A stretch of DNA of 7,310 nt from Candidatus Bathyarchaeota archaeon (GTDB lineage Archaea; Thermoproteota; Bathyarchaeia; 40CM-2-53-6; RBG-13-38-9): contig SMYQ01000162.1 in the NCBI GenBank assembly GCA_007050885.1, positions 1 through 7,310 of the forward strand, read 5' to 3'. The notes beneath the pieces were generated by a model. That model did no database searches, was not told where the DNA came from, and saw only the letters and a program-made list of their open reading frames with translations. Below are positions 1-4,525 of this stretch, one piece after another. The position numbers and the translations under genes are program-made. Position 1 is the stretch's first letter. Every line of letters starts with the position of its first letter.

Positions 1-206
1 AGATAGTTGCTTAAATCCAGCGTGTAAAACCCACCTGCGGGAATGGTTGTGCTGGCTGGTATCGCCTGCGGTGCCCCGCCTCCACCGGCAATATCATCAA
101 TGTAGTAACCAGAAATGTCGAGTGCGCTGCCGGTCGTGTTGTACAGTTCGACCCATTCAGTGGCGCTGTTCGCAACATATTCGTTAATGACCACATCACC
201 GGGATT
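1..206 (-). repeat. Lamin-tail repeat unit 2 (cut by window edge)
   Basis: Second copy, from residue 163 onward. Most differences from unit 1 lie in its last part, where Y-V-M-T-F becomes F-T-L-D-L. The 23 bases at 136-158 are identical to 529-551 in unit 1, which is more conservation than the protein requires and points to a fairly recent duplication or to gene conversion. Confidence 0.75.
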
Positions 207-692
207 GATGGACGGCCCACCACCGGGGTTGGCTGATCCCTGTGTAGGTGAACTGCTTTCACTCGGACTCCATGAGCCTCCATCCGGAGAGCGATACCAG
301 GAGTAGTCCGCAGTTGAAGATGTATAGCTGGTGCTATCATGGACAACTGTCTGCGTCGGGTCAATGAACCGTACATCGTCACCGCCATTATTCAGGAAAC
401 TGCTGAAGGTCATCACATAGTAGCCGCCTGCAGAAATAATTGTGCTGGCTGGAATGACTTTCGGCGCTCCGCCGCCGCTAGCTATATCGTCAATGTAAAA
501 TCCAGAAATATCCAAATCAGAGCCGGTGGTGTTGTACAGTTCGACCCATTCGGTTGTTGCATTGGCAACATATTCGTTGATGACAACATCACCAGGATTA
601 GGGGGATTGGCTGCAAAGACGGGAGAAACAGTGGATAGGAGCATGACGAGGACGGTCAATAAAGCCGGGAACAACAAGCGGTTTTTGGACAT
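1..692 (-). CDS. Secreted protein with tandem lamin-tail domains (C-terminus cut by window edge)
   Basis: 230 residues are visible and the frame is still open at position 1. Residues 1-27 form a signal peptide: basic start (MSKNR), hydrophobic core, small-residue cleavage site VFA before Ala28. Two copies of a lamin-tail (LTD) beta-sandwich follow, at about residues 32-100 and 163-230. Each carries GDVVINEYVAN, TEWVELYNTT, LDISG and YIDDIA, which are typical LTD strands. Between them lies a segment with RSPDGGSW and a Ser/Pro/Gly-rich linker ending ANPGGGP, as often follows LTD domains. In the family, LTD proteins are exported and often occur beside nucleases, phosphatases or adhesion domains; any such catalytic part would lie outside this window. 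The ATG at 692 is preferred over the one at 698, because AGGAG lies 6 bases before the former and abuts the latter. Export and fold are well supported; the function is unknown. Confidence 0.85.
   Translation of the reverse strand, partial: MSKNRLLFPALLTVLVMLLSTVSPVFAANPPNPGDVVINEYVANATTEWVELYNTTGSDLDISGFYIDDIASGGGAPKVIPASTIISAGGYYVMTFSSFLNNGGDDVRFIDPTQTVVHDSTSYTSSTADYSWYRSPDGGSWSPSESSSPTQGSANPGGGPSINPGDVVINEYVANSATEWVELYNTTGSALDISGYYIDDIAGGGGAPQAIPASTTIPAGGFYTLDLSNY
393..599 (-). repeat. Lamin-tail repeat unit 1
   Basis: First of two in-frame copies inside the secreted protein, residues about 32-100. It matches unit 2 at roughly three quarters of residues by eye. The copies are offset by exactly 393 bases (131 codons). 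A stretch at 529-551 is identical to 136-158. Confidence 0.8.
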
Positions 693-698
693 GAGCAT

Positions 699-703
699 CT
701 CCT
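699..703 (-). promoter_or_regulatory. Ribosome binding site of the lamin-tail gene
   Basis: Reads AGGAG on the minus strand, 6 bases before ATG 692 and directly against ATG 698. It therefore decides in favour of the start at 692. Confidence 0.7.
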
Positions 704-731
704 GAAAGAAATGAGTTGGGGTTGATGCGTT

Positions 732-755
732 ATTGTACCTAATTATGAGAAATTT
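732..755 (-). promoter_or_regulatory. Possible promoter of the lamin-tail gene
   Basis: On the minus strand TACAAT (737-732) matches a -10 box at five of six bases. The hexamer 17 bases upstream (CTACCA) is a poor -35. A start of transcription near 725 would give a leader of about 33 bases. The rest of the gap (738-855) is AT-rich and shows nothing else I can support. Confidence 0.25.
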
Positions 756-855
756 GGTAGTAATTCTCCTGCTTTAGTTATTACATGAATTTGCCCGAAT
801 GAATAAAACAGGTCACGGAAACTTTGATGCCACGCTTTTATACATTTGAAAGAAT

Positions 856-894
856 AAAAAAGATGGAGACAAAGTCTCCGTCTCCATCTTTTTT
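856..894. terminator. Bidirectional rho-independent terminator
   Basis: The arms 856-870 and 880-894 are perfect 15-base complements around a 9-base loop. Each arm ends in a run of six A or T, so the hairpin has a U-tract on either strand. It lies 12 bases past the stop of the anti-sigma gene and ends the sigma/anti-sigma transcription unit on the minus strand. A second, smaller hairpin can form inside it, GGAGAC (865-870) with GTCTCC (874-879) around AAA, because the GTCTCC unit is present twice in a row (874-879 and 880-885). Confidence 0.85.
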
Positions 895-906
895 CTAAAA
901 CAAGTT

Positions 907-1704
907 TTATCGTAAACTTTCTGCCAGTTCGATCATTTCCGCTTGACCCAGATATTCGATCGATTCCACATTCCCAAATTTGCTCATCTCAAACCAGACC
1001 CCATCTTCAACCCACCGCAGACGCAGAATTGGCGCTTCGGGATTCCATGTTGCAGAAGTGTCGTTTGGATAGACAACGAATGCTCCTTGTACAAACTCAC
1101 CATCCAATTCACCAACCTTTACAGGGATGATCGAATCTGTAGGAACTTTGTCCCAATCCAAATCGGACTGCCAATAACCGTCAAGAGATTGAATGATAAT
1201 GAGATTACCTCCTTTACCCTGGGCTTCATATTCGATACTGACCGAACTTCCATACAATCTTGCCTCAAGATAATTGAAACCGGTTGGTACAGAGGGGAGT
1301 TCAAGTACATTAAAACCAACCTGTGTTTCCGCCTCAGCAACACTGATCAAGGGCGATGGCGGGACTGCTGTTGCGTCTGCCTGTACTGTTTCCATGGGTG
1401 CAATCTGCGATGGTTCAAGATCAAAAGTTGTACTTTCAGTGCGCCTGAAGAATTGTATAAAGTTCTGCGCAAAGGCACGTCCCTGCGGTGTGATCAGGAC
1501 AACTGTAAGTACAACGATGAAGGCAATGACTGAATATGCCAGCCGTTTATTTCGTGTTTGATACATTTTTTCTCCTTGTTGATGTGAAAACTGTTTTCCC
1601 GCAAGGAGGCGTGATTTGACTGCCGGTAGAAGATCGATCTGAGAAGATGGAACTTCCTCTTCCAGAGCATCCTGCAAAATGGATTTGATGTTCCTGCTAT
1701 CCAT
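907..1704 (-). CDS. Membrane-anchored anti-sigma factor-like protein, DUF4367 domain
   Basis: 265 residues. Residues 1-54 are a charged, soluble N-terminus, presumably cytoplasmic and sigma-binding. Residues 55-73 (LAYSVIAFIVVLTVVLI) are the single membrane helix, followed by TPQGRAFAQNFIQFF, a motif I associate with Chloroflexota proteins of this type. After a Pro/Ala linker (95-120) comes a DUF4367-like extracytoplasmic domain at about 121-265: AEAETQVGFNVLELPSVPTGF, then alternating strands and a closing helix AEMIELAESL. There is no cysteine in the whole protein, so the HxxxCxxC zinc motif of ZAS anti-sigma factors is absent. It starts 9 bases after the ECF sigma stop, which supports coupled translation and a regulator-partner role. 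The anti-sigma function is inferred from gene order and topology; the ligand of the outer domain is unknown. Confidence 0.8.
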   Translation of the reverse strand: MDSRNIKSILQDALEEEVPSSQIDLLPAVKSRLLAGKQFSHQQGEKMYQTRNKRLAYSVIAFIVVLTVVLITPQGRAFAQNFIQFFRRTESTTFDLEPSQIAPMETVQADATAVPPSPLISVAEAETQVGFNVLELPSVPTGFNYLEARLYGSSVSIEYEAQGKGGNLIIIQSLDGYWQSDLDWDKVPTDSIIPVKVGELDGEFVQGAFVVYPNDTSATWNPEAPILRLRWVEDGVWFEMSKFGNVESIEYLGQAEMIELAESLR

Positions 1705-1710
1705 GTCTAA

Positions 1711-1715
1711 CTCCT
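1711..1715 (-). promoter_or_regulatory. Ribosome binding site overlapping the sigma stop codon
   Basis: Minus-strand TAGGAG: the TAG is the sigma factor stop (1716-1714) and AGGAG (1715-1711) is the Shine-Dalgarno of the anti-sigma gene, 6 bases before its ATG at 1704. This layout favours reinitiation by ribosomes finishing the sigma gene and so keeps sigma and anti-sigma amounts in step. Confidence 0.8.
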
Positions 1716-2286
1716 AACTTTCATCTTCAGCATGGTATGGGCCGATCAGGTTTCGTAAGCGTTTGCGGGCATCCCTCAACCACCATTTGATTGTGCTCAA
1801 TGGGCGGTCCATTTCTGAGACCATATCCGCTTCGCTCATCTCGAGAAAGTAACGCATCACGATCACAGCACGTTGTTCGGGGGGCAGGCTTCGGATGGCT
1901 TTCAAAATATGCTCGCGAACCTGTTTCTCTTCCAGCCATTGTTCGGGCTGGGGGGCAGGATCAGCCAACAGCGCGGCCAGATGCGTTGTCATTTCGTCCG
2001 GCTGCTCATCGAGCGAAACGTTGCGTTTCTTCCTTTTGGCAGTCTTGACCGCATCATTGACCACGATTCGAAAGAACCACGGTGCAAACGGTCGACTCTC
2101 ATCGAATTGATGGATCCTTTCCACGACTTTCACGAACGCGGTCTGGGTGACATCTTCCGCCGTTGCCTTATCCTGAAGGATGGCATACGCTGCATGCACA
2201 GCCTGAACCTGATACCGTTTAACCAACGGTTCCACAGCGGACAGTTGACCTTGCTTCAAGCGGGATATTGCGATTCGATCTTCCAT
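1714..2286 (-). CDS. ECF-family RNA polymerase sigma factor
   Basis: 190 residues from ATG 2286; a TTG at 2301 in the same frame would add MENPC. Counting from ATG, region 2 spans about 18-87 and holds the helices LVKRYQVQAVHAAYAILQD, AEDVTQTAFVKVVERIHQF and the -10 recognition segment RPFAPWFFRIVVNDAVKTAKRK. Region 4 spans about 133-181: LPPEQRAVIVMRYFLEMS, then helix-turn-helix SEMDRPLSTIKWWLRDARKRLR. Regions 1.2 and 3 are missing, as expected for ECF (group 4) sigma factors, and the length is usual. It directs RNA polymerase to envelope- or stress-type promoters, held inactive by the downstream membrane partner. ATG is preferred because the only -10-like box (2318-2323) would leave just about 10 bases before TTG; neither start has a good Shine-Dalgarno. 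Confidence 0.93.
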   Translation of the reverse strand: MEDRIAISRLKQGQLSAVEPLVKRYQVQAVHAAYAILQDKATAEDVTQTAFVKVVERIHQFDESRPFAPWFFRIVVNDAVKTAKRKKRNVSLDEQPDEMTTHLAALLADPAPQPEQWLEEKQVREHILKAIRSLPPEQRAVIVMRYFLEMSEADMVSEMDRPLSTIKWWLRDARKRLRNLIGPYHAEDES

Positions 2287-2317
2287 GCACGGATTTTCCA
2301 ATGAGAATTCTCTATAT

Positions 2318-2346
2318 ATAATATCCCCGAGATCGAAAAAAGATAG
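2318..2346 (-). promoter_or_regulatory. Possible promoter of the sigma/anti-sigma operon
   Basis: TATTAT (2323-2318 on the minus strand) resembles a -10 box within an AT-rich run. The hexamer 17 bases upstream, CTATCT (2346-2341), is a poor -35 and sits at the foot of the preceding terminator palindrome. No GGAACTT-type ECF -35 is evident, so autoregulation is not supported. A 10-base palindrome GAGAATTCTC lies at 2303-2312, between this box and the start codon. Confidence 0.25.
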
Positions 2347-2374
2347 TAGGGGCGAAGCACTGCTTCGCCCCTAC
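2336..2374 (-). terminator. Terminator with long perfect palindrome, possibly a dispersed repeat
   Basis: The arms 2346-2359 (GTAGGGGCGAAGCA) and 2361-2374 are exact 14-base complements around a single base, so in practice a hairpin with a 3-base loop. On the minus strand a run of six T (2341-2336) follows four bases after the stem. It begins 5 bases past the stop of the propeller gene and should end its transcript. The stem is far more GC-rich than its surroundings and looks like the REP-type palindromes scattered through intergenic regions of some genomes; that second reading is inference. Confidence 0.75.
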
Positions 2375-2378
2375 GGGT

Positions 2379-3536
2379 TCATTCGATAACTGCGGCTTCC
2401 ACCGATTGGATTGGCGGCAGGAAGTCCGCCAGCAGTTCCCAGTGATCTCCTGAGTCGCGCGAGTAAAGCAGCTGACCAGTATTCGTCCCGATATAAATTC
2501 CGGCATCAGCGAACGAGTCCGTTGCCATCGCCTCACGTAGTACATCCACATGAGCACGTTCGGGTAAACCGTTTGTTAACCTCTGCCAGGTCTCTCCTGC
2601 ATCCCGACTACGCCACACTGCAAAACGGCCATCCACGCTCATGCGATAGGCATCGCTTTCTTCAAGTACAACATAGATCGTTCGAGGGTCGGTGGGGTGG
2701 ACTGCGATGGGGAAGCCAAACCTTGAAGGGAGTTTTTCATCGCCAATATCGATCCAATCGTCACCCATATTGTCGCTGCGATACACGCCGCAATGGTTCT
2801 GTTGATAGATTACATTTGGGTTCGTTGGATGCATTGCCATCTTATGTACACATTGTCCGAATTCAGGAAACTTGTTGGGCATGAAGTCTGCACGGACATT
2901 CTTGTTGTGGGGAGCCCAGGTTAACCCACCGTCATCTGTTCGGTAGCAACCTGCTGTAGAAACAGCAATATACATACGATTTAAGTCGGTTGGGTCCAAT
3001 AAGATTGTATGAAGACATAGACCTCCATTGCCGGGATTCCACTGTCCACGTTGTGGATGGTCGTAAAGGTGCTCATTCATTTCCCAGGTCTCACCGCGAT
3101 CTCTGGAAATGAATAATGTAGCAGGCTGGGCACCAGCATATAAGACATTTGGCTCGTCCTTACGCCCGGGTGTGATGTTCCAAACTTTGACCATCTTCTC
3201 AGGGACACCTTCTATACTCTCACCTCCCTCTGAACGGATTGCCTCGTCCACTGTACTTGCAGGTCTGCCCGACGCCGAAGGACGAGTGATTGACGGAACC
3301 TGCTTTGCCTGGATCCATGTCTTGCCGAAATCATCCGAATAATGGGTGGTCGGACCGTAGACATTGTGACTGACTGCCGTATGCAAACGATTGTCACGCG
3401 GGTCCAGGTTCATATGCATTACGTTCCAACTCTTAAATTGAATATCGCTCATATGCCATTTTTTGCGGTTTTCGTCACTGCTAAAGATAAAGCCACCCTT
3501 GCTTGTTCCAACGAAGACCATCGTCCTTTTACTCAT
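2379..3536 (-). CDS. Asp-box (BNR/sortilin-type) beta-propeller protein
   Basis: 385 residues. Seven Asp-box motifs (S/T-x-D-x-G-x-T-W type) stand at residues 20-27, 67-74, 144-151, 200-207, 254-261, 310-317 and 359-366; the clearest are SRDRGETW, TDDGGLTW and SRDAGETW, while the first (SDENRKKW) and fifth (SDNMGDDW) are degenerate. The spacing suits a beta-propeller of the VPS10/sialidase superfamily. There is no signal peptide, lipobox or membrane helix: the protein starts MSKRTMVFVGTSKGG and is probably cytoplasmic. Such genes are often annotated as glycosyl hydrolase or exo-alpha-sialidase, but I see no sialidase Arg triad or RIP motif, so catalysis should not be assumed. An insert at about 80-118 (polar, charged) interrupts the second blade region. 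Start: ATG 3536 is preferred over GTG 3539 because AAGGAGG lies 5 bases before the ATG. It is transcribed alone, ahead of the sigma operon. Confidence 0.87.
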   Translation of the reverse strand: MSKRTMVFVGTSKGGFIFSSDENRKKWHMSDIQFKSWNVMHMNLDPRDNRLHTAVSHNVYGPTTHYSDDFGKTWIQAKQVPSITRPSASGRPASTVDEAIRSEGGESIEGVPEKMVKVWNITPGRKDEPNVLYAGAQPATLFISRDRGETWEMNEHLYDHPQRGQWNPGNGGLCLHTILLDPTDLNRMYIAVSTAGCYRTDDGGLTWAPHNKNVRADFMPNKFPEFGQCVHKMAMHPTNPNVIYQQNHCGVYRSDNMGDDWIDIGDEKLPSRFGFPIAVHPTDPRTIYVVLEESDAYRMSVDGRFAVWRSRDAGETWQRLTNGLPERAHVDVLREAMATDSFADAGIYIGTNTGQLLYSRDSGDHWELLADFLPPIQSVEAAVIE

Positions 3537-3541
3537 CACAG

Positions 3542-3548
3542 CCTCCTT
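3542..3548 (-). promoter_or_regulatory. Ribosome binding site of the propeller gene
   Basis: Reads AAGGAGG on the minus strand, 5 bases before ATG 3536 and only 2 bases before GTG 3539, so it selects the ATG. Confidence 0.75.
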
Positions 3549-3562
3549 AATTGGTAAGGTAG

Positions 3563-3597
3563 AATAAATGTTCTATTTATTTTATCATATTTGTCAG
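3563..3597 (-). promoter_or_regulatory. Possible promoter of the propeller gene with inverted repeat
   Basis: On the minus strand CTGACA (3597-3592) and TAGAAC (3575-3570) form a -35/-10 pair 16 bases apart, giving a leader of about 26 bases. The -10 falls in the centre of a perfect inverted repeat, AATAAAT (3563-3569) and ATTTATT (3575-3581), which could be an operator but may be chance in such AT-rich sequence. Confidence 0.3.
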
Positions 3598-3623
3598 ATT
3601 TGATGTTTGCCCCAACGGAACTA

Positions 3624-3652
3624 TTGCGAATAACCAACTGCCTGAGTATGAT
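3624..3652 (+). promoter_or_regulatory. Promoter of the lipoprotein gene
   Basis: TTGCGA (3624-3629) and TATGAT (3647-3652) are spaced by exactly 17 bases and match the housekeeping consensus at four and five of six positions. Transcription would start near 3659, just before the AGGAGG ribosome site at 3661-3666. It is divergent from the propeller promoter. Confidence 0.5.
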
Positions 3653-3670
3653 AAATCTTGAGGAGGAAGG

Positions 3671-4426
3671 ATGGGACGAAGATATGGTATTTTTATTGTT
3701 GTATTGATTTTGACATCCTGCAATTTGTCTGTGCAGGAGCCGACAGCCACGCCTCTTTCCACGCCGATACCTGCTTCTACATCAACAGCAAGTTTTTCCA
3801 CGCCGACCTTTGTTCCGATCGAAACCCTGCTGGCACGCGATACCCCCACAGTAGTACCCACTGCAACATCGAGAATAATTCTGGCATCGCCCAAAGACCA
3901 GCCGGTCAATTGCCGCTTCGGGCCGGACGTTTCCTACTCGATCGTCGGCGCTTTGATCGTGGGCAGGCAGGCGGAGGTTATTGGAAAGAGTATTGACGAG
4001 ACCTGGTGGTACGTCCGGAACCCGAGCGACCCATCCAACAATTGCTGGCTCGCGGCGGATTTCATCGTGATCGCGGGAAATGTGGCAGCGCTCCCGGTAG
4101 TGAGTGCACCCGAAATTGGCGTGACCAATATCCAGGTCCAGGTTGACCCGGTATTGATGAATGTGGGTTGTGCCGCATTCCCACAAACGGTCGATGTTAA
4201 GGCACAGGTCACGGCCAACGGTCCCACGATCGCCACCTGGAGATGGGAGACAAGCGCGGGTGATGTATCCGAAGAAAAAACGTTGTTGTTTGAATCAGAA
4301 GGTACAAAGGAAGTACAGACCATACTCACGGTGTGGAGTGCAAATGATTATTGGGTGAACCTGCATGTGTTGATACCAAACGACCGGTCTGAAGGCACGG
4401 TTTTCAAAGTCACTTGTGTTCCATAA
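3671..4426 (+). CDS. Lipoprotein with SH3-like domain and C-terminal Ig-like region
   Basis: 251 residues, led by AGGAGG at 3661-3666. Residues 1-17 are a lipoprotein signal: MGRRYGIFIVVLILTSC, with lipobox LTSC and Cys17 as the lipidated residue. Residues 20-70 are a Thr/Pro/Ser-rich linker (PTATP, STPIP, TPTVVPTAT) typical of surface proteins of Chloroflexota. Residues about 72-136 form a bacterial SH3-like domain: NCRFGPDVSYSIVGALIVG, then AEVIGKS, TWWYVRNP and CWLAADFI; the CRxGP...YxxVG pattern is the usual SH3_3 signature. Cys81 and Cys125 could form a disulfide. Residues about 150-251 look like an all-beta Ig-type domain (VDVKAQVTANGPTIATWRWETSAG), with Cys167 and Cys249 near its ends. 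In this family the SH3 part binds peptidoglycan or protein; the partner here is unknown. There is no clear terminator after it, so read-through into the kinase gene is possible. Confidence 0.87.
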   Translation: MGRRYGIFIVVLILTSCNLSVQEPTATPLSTPIPASTSTASFSTPTFVPIETLLARDTPTVVPTATSRIILASPKDQPVNCRFGPDVSYSIVGALIVGRQAEVIGKSIDETWWYVRNPSDPSNNCWLAADFIVIAGNVAALPVVSAPEIGVTNIQVQVDPVLMNVGCAAFPQTVDVKAQVTANGPTIATWRWETSAGDVSEEKTLLFESEGTKEVQTILTVWSANDYWVNLHVLIPNDRSEGTVFKVTCVP

Positions 4427-4463
4427 TGGTTAGGGATGGCTGTAAAAATATTACCTATCCCAT

Positions 4464-4507
4464 TTAACGACATTGTGTATTCGGTGGATAATGACCTGAT
4501 ATATAAT
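4464..4507 (+). promoter_or_regulatory. Possible promoter(s) of the histidine kinase gene
   Basis: Two overlapping candidates lie in the 99-base gap. TTAACG (4464-4469) with GATAAT (4487-4492) has a 17-base spacer and matches four and five of six consensus positions. A perfect TATAAT stands at 4502-4507 but lacks a -35 at proper distance; it would give a leader of only about 12 bases. Confidence 0.4.
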
Positions 4508-4525
4508 CCATTTGGATGATGTCCT

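Noticed and set aside
1..599. The direct repeat as a CRISPR or insertion sequence
   Set aside because: Only two units, in frame within one protein and with a period equal to a whole domain plus linker; there are no spacers, terminal inverted repeats or transposase.
339..638. Plus-strand open frame opposite the lamin-tail gene
   Set aside because: Overlaps fully with the tandem lamin-tail coding sequence, has no ribosome site and no protein-like pattern of its own.
943..1533. 196-codon open frame on the plus strand opposite the anti-sigma gene
   Set aside because: It is a shadow of the DUF4367 gene: cysteine- and arginine-rich composition, no ribosome site, no recognisable domain, and the opposite strand has a well-supported gene.
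1873..2304. 143-codon plus-strand frame opposite the sigma gene
   Set aside because: Antisense shadow of a clear ECF sigma factor; no family features and no ribosome site.
2378..2379. Operon joining the propeller gene to the sigma pair
   Set aside because: Same direction, but a strong hairpin with a T-run (2336-2374) separates them, so independent transcription is more likely.
3782..4186. 134-codon minus-strand frame inside the lipoprotein gene
   Set aside because: Antisense shadow; the plus-strand frame has a lipobox, SH3 signature and a strong Shine-Dalgarno.
4429..4462. Imperfect inverted repeat (GGTTAGG and CCTATCC) after the lipoprotein stop as a terminator
   Set aside because: One mismatch, a loop of about 17 bases and no T-run after the second arm, so it does not qualify as a rho-independent terminator.
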